The translations under genes were made by a program, and so were the position numbers. A model generated the notes under the pieces. The model was not told where the DNA came from, made no database searches, and saw only the letters and a program-made list of their open reading frames with translations. Of a stretch of 64,000 nt of DNA, positions 46,301-61,300 are shown piece after piece (position 1 is the stretch's first letter; every line of letters starts with the position of its first letter). Source of the DNA: Hydractinia symbiolongicarpus (taxonomy: Eukaryota; Cnidaria; Hydrozoa; Anthoathecata; Hydractiniidae); assembly GCF_029227915.1 (NCBI RefSeq), contig NC_079880.1:11993501-12057500 (forward strand), written 5' to 3'.

Positions 46301-49300
46301 CATTGTAGCTACAAATTCAGGTTTAAAATTTCTTAAATAATCATAATTTATATTTTCGACAAATACATGTCAGCAGCTGGTGAAATGGTTGATCTCATTA
46401 CAAGCCACTTTGTTTGATTTTGACAAGAATTCAGATTCTCTTGTATACTAATAGTGACTTGTACTTTCTTGAAATTAAGTTATAACATTTTTGCACAGAG
46501 AAAGTTTGATAAGGCGGAGATTCAATCGTCGATAGAGTAATAATGCTAGTCAGGGGGACTTACAGTTGACAAAATGTGTATGAGGAACCATCAAGTTCAT
46601 TATATACTGTACAAGGGAGACATACAGTTAATGAAATACTGCAAAGGGAAAACTTACATGTCAAATATTGGTTTATATATCGTCTCTCCCCTCTTCAAAT
46701 CAGCATTCATTGTATTCGTTAGACCTACCAACTCATGCAATACATCATATGGTGACTATAAAAAAATGGAGAAATGGTTTATTAAGTTGATCAACTACAA
46801 CCATTTTAAAAACACCACTTTACATGTAGTGTTGCCAGCCCATTTGTTGTCATCTGCTGACCGCTAACCGGCTTGTGTGGCAGGCAAGCAAGTTAGAGCA
46901 ATGCTATACGTATCTCTGGCGGTAATGCAACATAGTTACAGTGGGAGGGGAGGAAGAGCTAACTGTTAAGATGAAATCCCCAAGGACGTTAAAACTTACT
47001 TAAAGGTTGCTGGCTTACTTACTTACTTTTTAATTTATTTTTTCATAAAGTTTTTAAGACAACAAAAACATTTGGCAAATTTTACAGTGTATGCAAAAGT
47101 TGTAACGCATGAGATGTCAATATTATTGTGTCAAGAATGCCAGAAACATAAAAATCATTACATTTTCGATGGCTTGATGATGCGCTACCATTACTGAAAA
47201 CCACTCTGCAGTACTTTTCTGAAAATAAATAAATAAAAATAGAAATAAATATAAAAATACAGCACAAAAAATTAAAGAATTTGGGTATTTAGATAACACT
47301 AAGAAAATGTAAATTTTAACTCCTAGCCCTATTGGAAGTAAAATTTGGTGTAAAACACACATAAAAAAGATGGGATCATCAAAATGTTCAGCTTTCCTTC
47401 TTTGCTTATCGTATTATTTTTTTAATATTTTTTTAGATCAATTTTAACCCAAAAAAGTAAAAAGTGACAAAAAAATAGAGCATGTCTGCCAAGCTTTTCT
47501 GCTCACTGTGTAATTTTTGCGGAGAACAGAGCAGTTTCTCCTTGTAATAACACCAGATGATTGGATTTCAGGTGGTTCTATTAAAATGCTCATTTGTATG
47601 TAGCTATCACAGGTTACTGTACTCACTTCAACAGCTTCATTTATTTCTTTGTTTAACCACCTGTCTGGAAAACGTGTTTTAAAGATAGGTATTTTGTATA
47701 TAATCAGAAGACTCCTATAAATAAAATACACCATCAAAACAAAATGGCAGAGTCACTGTTCAACTTTCTTATTATCTGCTTATTTGTATCCTGCAACCGT
47801 CTTATTTTCCCCCTTTTTACCAGCTATGCTCATTTGAGACCCTTCAGAGGCTAGCTTTTAGTTATACGTATTCCAGTATATAAACTGAGACAGGCCATTA
47901 CAAATTTCTAAAACCCAAAATATATTTATGAAAACGTGTACTGCACTAGTGCAATTAACCACAAGACGCTACTCTAATGTGCATACCACACACACGTCAG
48001 ATTGAAATAATTTTAACTACTTTTTATTAAAGCTAGGATCAATACAATTTCTAGCAATTCCAAAAACATGGTGGTCTGGATTTTTAGTGAATTTTTGTAA
48101 AATAAGATTATTTTATTGAATCCGTTTTTTCTTTCTATATTTAATTTTAGGTTTATAATTCTTCATAAAAAAATAATAATTCAATACACAAATAATGATT
48201 CTATAAACTAATTTTGTATATCATTTGCACCTTTTAAGGCTGTAATCTCTGCATCATAAAGGTTCCACTACAGTAACCAGACAAGAAAGGGGAGGGGGTA
48301 TGTGTTTTAATATAACGAAATCTTCTCCAAGCAGCCATTGCTCTCAACTTAAAAAGACGGTTGAAACCATTATCAAGCGAATGAGGCTGAAATTAGTACC
48401 TCCAAGGAGCGTGACTTTAACAACCTTAGGATTAGGCTACTGAGCACAAAGCTCCACGACTAAAGTAACTCAGTAAAATAGCATAGGCGTTCATCCGAAA
48501 AGACCTCCAGCATAAAATCAAGCTTTCTTGGAACATTTTATAAATTCAAAAATGCTCTCACAAGTCCATACTAAGGAAATTTTGCAATCTATCATAAATG
48601 TTGCAACTCCCGACTCCAAACACAAACTTACATTAAGAGTTTTCCAAGTTGTAAGCATTTTTGTGTGTCAGCCGCAGAAAATAGATAACGATACTTGTGC
48701 AAAAGCCTTAGTGAGTAGTCCGCAAATCTTGTAAGAGATACCAAAAATTCTTCAACTTCCTAAAAAAAAATAATTCCTATCTTGATTCTGTTATTTACAT
48801 AGTTCAGTCTTACTAAAAATATCACCAGCATTTGATGACTAGTCTTCATGTAACATCATTGTAAGGCCAAGTGAAGGTCTTATTTAAATTCTTATCAAAA
48901 CATCAGTCCTAATTGCACATAACATGATTTGAAACAAACTACGGAGGAGAGATGGGATCAAATTCTAGAACACACTCTCTATTTTATAATCTACGTTTCT
49001 TATCCAAATCAAAATACCAGCAGCAAGCTTTTTTCCAGGGCTCCCATAAAAATTTTTTTAAATTTCGGTTAAGTGTAGGAAAATTAGGACTAATCTCTAA
49101 TCTTTTCCCAAAGTGTCTAGCAACTTCAAGTTCGTTCATCGATACACTACACATAATACAGTGGAAATAATGCACATAATCTCATTACATTATACATTTG
49201 TGAATCAATAAAGGCCAAACAAAACTAGGTACACATACAACATATTCAAATAAAAATACAATTTGAACATATGAAAAATATTAACAGATAAAAAAGTTTC

Positions 49301-52300
49301 AAAATAATGGCTTATAAACAGTGAAAATTTAGGAAATTTAGAAAAATTAGGATAATTTAAAATATTTTACCAAAAAGCAGGATTTTTTGGCGGAAATGAA
49401 AAGAAATAGGAAAAAGGGAAATTAGGACCAATGGGAGCCCAGCTATGCAGATAACATTAAGTATAAGTTTTTTACCTCTTTCGACTCAATCTGATCCCCA
49501 ACCGAGTACTTTTGATAATCTTCCAATAATTTATTTATAAAATCTAATGGGATTTGTGCATCCTCAAACAGTTTGCTATAAGCCTTCCATTTTCTAAACA
49601 AATATAAAAAAACTGCGTGTACAGGTATAATTTCACAGGAAAATTTTTATCTAAAATTTCTAATGAATGGCATCTTGTTCACTTAAAAGGTATCCTCGAT
49701 TGTCCTGACATTTTTTAGCTAAAAATTTTAACATTTTTAAATGAATCTAATAATTCATGTGTGTTTCGGTATAATTAGTAAACATGGCCACAAGAAACAT
49801 AGAGACATTTGTAAAATCTTTTCAAATGGCGTAAATTTACAATTTTCTTTAGAAGATTTGAAATTTAACCGGCAAATTTTATATAAATAAAAATAAAATG
49901 TTACTAATAATCAATCATTACATATTAGTTTTTTCTTTCTTTAAAATGTATTAATATAAAAAAAACTACTTGAAATGCAAGTGTAAGTCAGGATAAACAA
50001 TTTTAGCAGATTTTATGAAGAATCGTTATTTTAAGTCAAAATTTTATGTTAATCATGAGATTTTAGTTAAGTATCCCTTTTTCCTGATTATTTAATATTA
50101 TTTAATGTCTGTTGGTTACTAATAAAATCCTGCTTAACTTTCACTACTGTTCGAAAGATTATGGTCAGTTATGTCTGAGAATGCTGATTGGTTGACAATT
50201 CAATATTAAGCTGAATAACACAACAAGCATAAAGTGCTGTTTGAAATAGAAATAAAAGCATTCTAATTTAGGTAGCTAGCTCACTTTTTACATCCTAATC
50301 AATGTGTTGTTGTTGCGAACAGAGGTTTTACGTATAATTTTTATCTACATTTTTTGCAATATTATCAAAAGAAATTTCAAGTTCATTAACAATAATAACG
50401 TACTGATTAGTTTATTGCACCTGGGTTCTCGTTTTCTGAACATAAAAGTGCTACGTAAGCTTGGTTATAGATGCAGGGACCATGACTGAACATACTTTAT
50501 GCACACAAATTACTATACTTTAATATACAAAGTCAGGAAACTCAAAATAACGCTATTTATAAATATATTCAAGCATCTAGTGATTGCAAATCCAGGATAT
50601 TTGCAAAACGCAAAATTAAAATCCCTGAAAATTTTATACTCACATTACAGTTTGTTCAAGTCGAGTTATTTCGTGTTGCATTTCAAATTGCAACAGTACA
50701 CTGTCTGCCTTGTCAACTAAACAGCAGTCCCAATACACACCAGGCTAAAGCAAAACACCACCATATTATCATCCAATCAAAAATTACATTCTCGATCTGT
50801 ACTTCTGACCTGAGGATCCATCAGGCAATATCTGTTTTAATCCTCTTTATTCATATTGTTAGCAATTGGTAACCATGGTGATTGAAGAAAGCAAAGGCCC
50901 AAATATGTTAAACTTAGTACAAACGCAACGTTTTGTACATCAAATAAAAGAACAGTAAACTACCTTGCAATAGTATCTTAAAGGGAACCCGAGGTACAAA
51001 ATGATGTTGGACTTATATAATAGAGCTTAAAAAATTAGTTAAGTCTTTTTAAATTTTTTAAAAAGCTTTTTTCGTTCTCAAGATATTCACATTTAAAAAA
51101 TTTCAGATTTAATTATGCTGCATGAATTATGATGTCACATTTCAGTAATAGAAAAATTTGGACATTTTCTTTCATCAGTAAATTTAGACTTGTTAAGGGG
51201 TGTGCATTCAAACTTTATCAATATATAGATATTATAACGGTTAATTGATTAACATAAATTTTTTTGCCAAAATGACACTCGCTTGCTCGTCCCAGGCCTC
51301 TTATTTTTTGTTGAATGCATGCAGCATAACTAAATCTGAAATTCTTTAAATGTGAATATCTTGAGATGAAAAAAGCTTTTTAAAAAATGTAAAAAGACTT
51401 GTTAGCTAACTTTTTAAGATCTATAATATAACTCCAACATCATTTTATACCTCGAGTTCCCTTTAATTCTTGCCTGCAAATTTTCTGCAACAAAGCAAAA
51501 TCAAGTTTCCTGAAATTCTGCAGATTTCTCAATCCAGGAAAACGTTAATTACATTACATCTTTAACAATCAACAAAATTGGGAATAAGTAGACATCTAAC
51601 AAAAACACTTTCAAAAGTCCCTGTTTCAGATGAAGTAGATTACATTAAAACCACCAGTACAATTAATATACATATAGCAAAAAAAATTTTCCTTAAAATG
51701 CATGATTTTCCCATTAGAAAAGACTCCTTTTCTTATTAGTAATGAGCGCTCACCTCAACATCATTAGCCTTTTGGCAATCGTATCGCACAAAGTTTGTAA
51801 CAAATTCTTGGTACACTTCATTTGAATAGTGAAATGTTGATATATTGGAAGAAAGTTGGTCCGGATTCTACAACAACAACAACAACAACAACAACAAAAA
51901 TAAGTATGTCACACATATGTAAATTTTGACTAAGCAACTCTTGCAAACCTTTGTGTATGTATCACAAATTAGAACATTCACCTTTTTAATAAACTTTCTT
52001 TCACCGTTCACAAATATGTGACAAACGCTATTGATGATTTAGCTTGGTTTAATTATCATGGCAATTAGCTTCAGCCTCTTAACATCTTAAAAAGTTTTAT
52101 TCAAGTATAAACATATTGCGTTGTGTTGATTTTCAAAAGAAATTCGTGTCAGTAACAACAGTACAAGTCAACAGAAACAGTTGAAAATAAAAATTTACAG
52201 TATAGTGCAGATCAAAGTGTACACAATTGCAAATAAAACTCGTGAGCTATCTTATTGTTAGTGTTACCCAGCTTTGACATTGGGTTACATAGAAACAAGT

Positions 52301-55300
52301 TAAGATACCAACTTCTAGGTATATTATTCCCATTCAACTAACAACAAAAGAGTATAAATGCAGTAATAAAAATTATCGTGTAACGAGATGATGTCATTAA
52401 AGTATGTTAAGTCATTAGTGCAGTGTATAGTATTATGTATTCGTTGTGTACCTGTGCGTTCGTGACACTTGTGTATCTTGATGTCATCTAGTGCATAACA
52501 ACAATGTGCATATTAAAATATACCTAAAATGCACTACTACAAACATTACAAGTTGCAAGGTGTGTTATTGCTAGTTGATTTTGCAATTAAAAAATCCATT
52601 ACCGCTATAATTTTTCTCATTTAAGTTGATGGTTTCATTTCATGTTATAAAATTTAGCTTAAATGCATAACAGTCTGTATAACAAGGCAATTGAGTTTCA
52701 GTCTACGTATAGGTACCGCAGGTTTTAATTTTTTTATGTACAGATAAAATATAAAAAAAAGAATCAAAACATTCAACAACTTTCACAGTAATCTATGTTA
52801 TAACACTTGCAGTCTATATTTTCAGTCAATTTAATAACCCAGGGTTTTGTAATTGAAAAGGGTCATTATAATTGTACCTATAAGAGAAACAATGCATATC
52901 CAAGCAAAATGTCTTATTTTATGTAAGAAGCAGCAAGGAGGCACAAAATAGCAAAGCCAAAAATTTCTACAAGCATCCACAGTGGAATCCTTAACGACTA
53001 GTTTTAACACAAAACATTATATATAATACAAAAAACATTATTATTTAAATTTCAAAATGCACACAAAAAATAAACTTAAACTTTTAACAAAACAAAAATC
53101 ACCATTTCCGACCAACATTATAACTACCAAGACTATCTTGTCATGGTCATTTCTTATACCAGCTATAATATAATAAGTGAGCACAGCTCAGTCCTACCTT
53201 AGAGGAAAATGTCAGTTTTAGGTGGATTTTTCCTCCAACTTTTTTCTTTTTTGATCTTGGCTCTAATTGAAACCATGCTTCAAGACCATTCTCTGGTATA
53301 TTCTATGTGACAAATAGACAGAAGTTATGCAGAATGTGATAAAAGCAGCTTTATTTATCAGATAGGGCAGGTTTTGTCAAAAATACTCCCCGAAAAATTT
53401 TACGGATGCAAGTTAGCAACAGACTCCAGTGGTTGTTTTTAATGATGAATTTCCATGGCTTTTTGCTCCTCCTTAACAGTTACATAATACAATTTTGTGA
53501 GACAAAATGCAAAGATGAGGGAAGTCTTTAAAATTTAAAACCTTTCCGTTTTTCTAACTTATAAAACTTTTACCCTGAGTGGAATTTCCAACAATCCCAT
53601 GAAATCATCCAATGTATCTTTTCCACTCTTAGCAGACTGCACTATTTCTTTGAAGAACCTAGCCAAATAAAGGAAACAGAATAATGTTTCAGTTTTGTGC
53701 TAACAAAGCGAAAGTTTATCAAGAGAATTATTATAACCTAATTCTTTCTTACAATTAGGTTTTCTTGTATTGTCTTTTCTTGCCAAAATTGCTTATGTGG
53801 ATTTTTTTAATTTGTGTTTGCATTTTGTCAGCATTTTTGGTATTACGGACTGGGGTTTAGTTCTTTACACATAGGATCTGCATGTTGGTTTTCATTCAAA
53901 TTTTGTGAGTAAACATGTAGGGCATATACAAACTTACCCAGGGAATTTAATTGCAAACCCACTTGTAGATCTTGAGTTATTGGGTCGTCAGCAAAAAAAT
54001 TAAGAGGTCGGGACGAGCATACGAGTGTGATTTCAGGAAAGAATTTATAATTATAATATCTATTATAATATCTATTCATTGGTAAAATTGGTAAAATTGT
54101 TATGCTCCAACATCATTTTATACCTTGAGTTCCCTTTAAATTTCAAGAACAAAAAAAAGAGCAGTGATAGTTATGCAGGAACAACAAAATTTTTGGGTGC
54201 TATAGGTTGTGTAATAAACCTTCCTTTAGGTATTGCAACAGGTGAATCTGAAAATCTTAGTTACAATATTGGAAAGAAAAAATTTAAAAACAGAAACTGT
54301 TTCTTTAAAAATCCTGAAAATGTTGTATGAACGTTTTTGTTTTTTTTGTCAACGCAACTTTCATAAATTTTAGCACTATACAGGACTAATAGTGATTGCT
54401 AGAAAAAGAACAATTAAACAAGAGAATAAAGAAATAACTGAAAGAGGAATTTTATCTGACCGTCCAGCACCACGAAATCCTTTAATTGAAGTGATCGTGT
54501 TATCAGCGTCGAGTACTACAGTGTTATCATCTTTATCCCTAGTGAAAAAATTGAAATAATTTTGATGAACACTTTTCTGCAAAGGAAAAATCAAATTTAT
54601 ATTATCTTCCTTCGCAAGGTTTTAAAAACAAAGAAGAAAGGAATGAATTCACATACCACATGTCCAATCTTAATACTTCATTTTGAATATCGTGAACGAC
54701 GCTGAAAAAGAATAATTAGTACTACTATATTACTTTGTTTGTTTTAAATATCAGGATGGTGATACCAAATAGACGATGTGCTCTGGCTTAATATTTGTAC
54801 AGTTGAGAGAGAAATGAAAAAAGGAATATATAAAGTACAAATGGGACATTAAGTCATTACTAGACTGTCCGGTTTAAATAAATGTCTGGAACTTAATGTA
54901 TAAAACTGCCTTATTTTCAAGACTTTTACTGCAATAACTTTTAATTTTCAGATTGGCTATCACCCGTATTTTAGACTGCCTTATTCCATCTACTCTTTAA
55001 CAAATAAGAAACTTACAATTTAAAATGTTGGTTCCATTCTGGATTTAAGGTTTTTAATTTGATTTTTGTCAACTTTACATCATTTTCGTTTTTAAATTGT
55101 CGCAAAAGTTTCTTCTTTCGTTTGTTTCCATTATCACTAATTTTATCACCTTCACCATTATTTATCAAACACATCATACAGTAAGGGTCACTTAAACCTA
55201 AAGAAAAATGGCAAAGAACTTAAAACAAATGGCTTGCAAAATTTACACTTTAAGTGACTTTCACCATTTTTCCACAATATAGATTGTTGATGGGTCCACC

Positions 55301-58300
55301 ATGTCAATTTGGACAAAGACACTGAAAACGGCTCTTTGGGGTGAAAGAAATTTGCTTGCATATTAACCACACACAATTTTTTGAATCAGCTCTGCTGCCT
55401 CAACTGATATTTGCTAATGTAGATTGTGCAAAGTAGACACTGAAATTTTCCCAGACATAATGTTAATATGCACAAGAGAGTTCATGGCAACTCACCATTT
55501 GCATCCTTTGGATCCAATTCAGTACCAGCTATAACTAAAAAATGCATTAAACAAAGGAATTAGTAAATGAAGAAATAAACAAAACTTTTTAAAGTTAAAG
55601 ATGCAGATAATTAAAATTATTCATAAAAAAGTTTGTCTTTCAACAAATTAATGCCAATAACAAGTTTTAAAATGACTTCTATTTTAAATAAATAACAAAT
55701 CAATTTTTACATGTAAAATAAATCTCACAAAAATTAACCTCATGAAATAACAATGGTTTCAAAATTAAAACCAAATATTTAAATGCCTAGAAATGAATTT
55801 AAAAAGAAGAAGAAATGAAGATAAAAAAGAATTACCTTTTAAGTTAAGGTAGCATTCAGGAGGCTAAAAAACAATAGCTTTTTAAATCCACAAAGAAACA
55901 CAAGAATGAATCAACGTTATCAACTCCTGTACGGTAAAACTTACTTTCATGGATTTTACTTCTTCATATATATCTTTATGTTCGATAGAATTTATATCTA
56001 GTACCTACAACAGAAGAGGAAAGGACAATAATATTACCACAAACATGAACTTTTTAATGTTCATTAAACCAATATTTATAAACAAACCTCTCGCCCATAT
56101 GAGTAAATCTCTCCATCGGTTAGTGAATCTCCTCCTTGCTTCTTTTTACCTAACCGATACATGATAGTATACACCAATTCTTTATATAGTTCCAGGGACT
56201 AGGAGAAAAATATCGCCAAATTGAAACTACGATTTTGGAACACATTATTACCTCACAACAGTAGAATATTTGTTCTCTCATTCTCTCAATCAGAAAAAGA
56301 TTACAGGTCAGAAAAAAACACATTATTCTGTAAAGAAATATCTGTTCAGCCACAATAATTAGCTTTGTGGTTTTGAATACTTTAAATAAACATTTATTCA
56401 TAAGCAACTGGTTTTCTAGGTGCTAAGCATTGTGTAAAAACTTAAGTAGCTACTGCTGAACAATTGGCCAGGCTAAAAGGTTAAGCAATTAAGGCTCCTA
56501 CAATAGTTTTTTAAAGGAATAAAGATTCAATTAATGAAAATTTATTTTTTAAAAAGTAATAATATTAAAGTATGAGAGTATCAAGTGTAAAGCTGAAATC
56601 TTGGAAAAATTCCATTGAACTTTGTATATGTGGCAGTTGGTCAATATATCTTGAAATGAACGTTTGGCGAGATCAATAGGAAACAGTGCTGATGTCACCG
56701 AATCAATGACCAATATCACAGTTTATTTTATTTTATTTTTTTTGTTATGTAAACCTTTTTGATATATTGTTATCTTTCCACGTATAATGTCTCCAGTTAA
56801 ATTAAATATTTCATTGTAAAAGTTTTTACTGGTCGGTTTATGCCATAGCCAAAATATATGTGCTTATTAAACAAACAACAACAAAGTTTGTTAGCATATG
56901 TTGAATTTTGTAAAATTTGAAGATTATTATGCTTAGTAACTTCTTGGAAATTTAGACTGAAATGAAAAATAAAATGTGTACAAATGTTTAGGTTCCATTT
57001 AAATAATAACATAAACTTATCAAATAGTATCTGCGGGAATTTCTTAGGCTTTTCGATGTAATTTTAAGTTCTTGCTACAACTGTTTTTTACATAAGAAAC
57101 AAGTCAATAAGTTACTGGGTACTAAAAGCTTTTTAACTTTATTTTTACACTTAATTAACTGTTCAGTGATAGTTATATTGACATTGTTTGCGGGGTACTA
57201 CATCTAGATTAGAAACATGGCTTCTACAATCTCTATACATTGCGAGGTACTACATCTAGATTAGAAACGTGGCTTCTATGCAATCTCTTTACATTGCGAG
57301 GTACTACATCTAGATTAGAAACGTGGCTTCTACAATCTCTATACATAGTACTGTATAAATTTATCCTTATATTATTCTTATGAAACTACATGAGAAACTT
57401 TTGGTATTATGGCAGGACTCTGCGTAAGATTATGCTGTGTAACGATGAAGTACAGAGCTTATTGGTTTTAGGTACATCAATGAGGTTTATGATGTTTTGT
57501 GACATTGCATTTTCTCACTGTTGACAACCAATATTGGAGTATTTCTTCAAATTTTTCTATTTACACACCTTTTTCTTTTCTGGATAGACAAATATTCGAC
57601 CATGATATGAATTTGGGACAACTTGTTGCGCTTCTCTCCTTAATGTACCCTTTGCAGCTTCTTCGATTAATTCTTCTTGCTTTTCGTTTAAGGTAGCATA
57701 TTCTTCAAAAAACGCACCATCAAGTTTCTTTGCTCTAAAAAGTAAGGGAGAAAGTAAGGAACTGTAAGTTTAAAAAATGAGCATAAAACACAAAGAGACA
57801 TTCTAGATTATAAATATTATTAACAGATGAATATGTTTGCATCAAAAGGAACAGCTAAAAAGGGGATCAACTTTTCTTGATGGAGTTTTAATTCTCAACT
57901 GATGTAAAACGTATCCCAGATTTATCTGATTTGAACATAAACTTTTTCCATCTTTCTATCTATGCAACAAATGACTTTACTAAAATATACTTCCAAGGTA
58001 GTTTTTGCATTAAATATTAGGTTTTGATAAAAAAGAGAGAATAATAATAGCTATACCTCTACAAAACAGCATTGTTAGAATTTTAACACCAGTCAAAATA
58101 ATGGAAAATTTATAGTTATTTTAAGAAAATATTAAAATATTAATATTAAGTTTAGAAACTGCTTCAATCAGAGTGAGTTCTAGGCTGTTGGGTGGGTAGG
58201 CTGTTATTTTGTAAATGCAGAAATCAACCAGACAGTTATTTAAAAAATTTTGATGTTCAAGAATTATCTTTATTTCAACAAAATTATAATGGAATTATGT

Positions 58301-61300
58301 GCTTTCATATTGGGAAACAATATATATTATACCTTTTTATGTCAGAGAACAAAATATGACCATAACCACAACAGCTAGTTTTATGCACTCTCCTACGAAA
58401 CACCACCATTTTAAAACATTGCTACACAGCAACTGTTAATAAATATTATTAACAATGTGTGAGCTATTTCATAACACACCTATTCTAATTTTATTTTTTT
58501 ATTTCTCTGAGATAGTATGTATGTTGAAAATTATAAAACAAATTAGCACAGTGTTGTTAGAATTATCTATTCCTAATGGAACACCTGCTAATATTCATAT
58601 TAAATAAACATTACCTTTTTCAAAGAAAGTCAAAAGTAAACTCGAGCAGATGGTGTTTTGAAATATTATAAGTTAGAAATCTATTGAGTTGGAAATATAC
58701 CTTTAGTTAGATAAATAAAGAGATTTCCAGTCTTATTACTGCATACAGAAAACCACACAAAGGTACGTCTTAAAGAAACAAAAGAAATGACATTTTGTAA
58801 TATTCGACAACAACAGGTCTTACTTTAGATCAGTTTGTGTATAGGTTAGTATACAGCAAAGTTTACTGGCCAAATGGTCTAAAATATATGTTCCAGTTCC
58901 TGTATGTGCGTACTTTGCAACCAGAAAACTGTAAAATAACATTGAAAAATTTGTTGTATAAAAATTTACAAAAAGCATTCATCTCCAAAGCAAAAATGCT
59001 TTCGAGTTTCCACCTGTTTTTTTAAAAAAATAAAGTCGCTTTGTTATTTACAGGAAACAAACATTTTATGATATGTTCCCTCGTGGAATTTTTGGGGAAG
59101 TTTTTAAAAATAAATTTTGTGACAAGCTGGGATATTCTCTTGTAACCAAATATTACTCTCTCAAAAAGGTCTAGAGGTTGAATGTTCGGACATTAAGAAT
59201 GTTTTTCCACAATTTTAAGATATAAAATGGCTACTAATATTAAGCCTTTCCTTCCTTTAAGAGGTTTAGTACTTAGACCCATTTTGCAGTGATTACATAC
59301 CATACTACTAAGTTTTTCGACAATATTTTGACTCTTCTCTCAAAAGATTATTTTTTTGAGTCATGAATTTTTAATCTTTTTATTTTTATTCTGACACTCG
59401 TTCACGCCCTAAAACGTAATAAATTTCAGAAACGCACCCTTTCTCAGACGTTCATGATAAAAATAGTGACGAGTACGACGAAACTACTGAAAGAAATAAC
59501 TACCTGATTTAAATATATTTGGATCTGTTCACAAAAATCTTAAAAGCTAAAAATGCATTAAAATTTCAGTTTCTTTTTCCACATTTTTTTTTAATCGTGA
59601 AGGTTTTATCACTTAAAAATTAAACAAAAACTGCCGTCAAAAAGATTAACTCCATTCTAATAGCTATAATATGTAATTGTTAGATGTTTCCACCCAGTGT
59701 ATATATTGCTAGAACATTTGTTTTGTTTTTATTTGAAATAAAAATAATTACGTTTGTTGACTGGAATACAATAGCATTAGCCATGCCACTGGTTCTGGCA
59801 AGGTGTGAAAATTGTATACTGCAAAAAAAAAATGATAACTACAGGAGAATTTCACTCATCTAAGATCACGATTTTGAATGTAGTCAAAAAAATACGCTAA
59901 AAATTTGAATTTCTGGTCAAGCTAATGAGAAAAAATCTTAAAAAAGAAAATTGTTGACAAAAGAAAAAATGTTCATAGTATTTGTAAACTGTATTGTAGC
60001 AACATAAAATGATCACTAAATACAATAACAAAATTCAAAAAAGGGTCACTAAAAACTAAATTTATTGATTTTACTTGGATAGTTTATTTGAAGAGGTGTA
60101 TGGCTGAAAAAATCATTTAAATTATCCATGCTAATGTGTGAACATAATTGTACTTACCCAAAAAATTTTAACCAATTGTCTTATTTTATTTTTTGTGAAG
60201 ATGCACACCCTGCACCCCTATATCTCACATATGCACCGCTGATGATTGTTTCTGTTAATTGCATGATTTGTTTAGAAATATATGTCTCTTGGAGGGAAAA
60301 ATAGGGCCCACTGAGTAAAATGCTTGTGCCAATACAGATGACACATCACATACTTTTACTTTGCTTTATATGACTTAAATATTTTTACCCTACAATCTAT
60401 TGTTCAGTTCTTTTCCAAACAGAAAAAATGATTTAGCTTTTATTGCTTATAGAGTACTCCTAAAACGATTTCAGCACTTAACTCTGTAACAAAACTTCAG
60501 GGACATTTTTGTTGTAGACTTTCTTCTATAATCATATTTAGTACGTTGAAATGGATTGTGTCTGTATAGTATACTGGCATGTATTTTACAGGATGAATAA
60601 GAGAATTACAGAAAAAAATTAGAAAAGATGCGTTGTACTTTGTTGTTAAAATACATAATGAAGTCATTGTTGTTTAATATTGTACCAAGAAAACTTATAG
60701 TATACAATAAATTTAAATTACTTTCAACTTCCAAAATTACTTGTAAGAAATGGGTGGTGCAAAACATTTAAATAAAACATATTTTTTAAAAGGAGAAATA
60801 AAAAACCTAGCATGTACCAAAACTGTCATGGTATCTATCTAAATTGTCATGGACATTTTTCTATCTTTACAATACTGCATGACAAGTGTTTCAAATGTGT
60901 TGACAGCCTGTAGTTTGAAGTTAGTGTATGACGAAACACTTTATTAAAAAGCTGGGCTTATTAATTAAATATCCTGTACAATATTAACCTTCCAGATTGG
61001 GTGTCGCCATCTGTTACTGTCAATGTAGCTTGCTCTGGCTCAACCAAACAGTTTCGCTGTGCTCTATCTTTCCTTCTTGCTATTGACATACGCTTTTTTG
61101 TTAGCCGTGTAAATACTTGGGTAGTTTCAGCTAACTTCATTTTTCGTTTGATTTTTTTCTTTTTCCTATCAAATAAATAGTATGCACAATTAATTTTAGC
61201 ATGGAGAAATCATTTTAAGGAATAAAGTATGTATATTTCAATAAACTGAAATTCAAAAAGAATGACCACTCCTATTTCGAAAGCATATCAATTCGTATTT

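Larger units (their letters stand above)
40992..51867 (-). other. MUN domain of the Munc13-like protein
   Basis: Exons 13-32, about residues 370-1004. Recognisable stretches are AMFELYLAVRNLY, DWFKRGVVKWLDIASEKA, NRLDWPDASGAFMF and VVDPLLEYIDNNL, then TTEELIERFY. The MUN domain is a helical rod that opens syntaxin and promotes SNARE assembly. Two small exons (42648-42713 and 41592-41633) were placed because both preserve phase 0 and fill family-expected helices. Confidence 0.88.
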
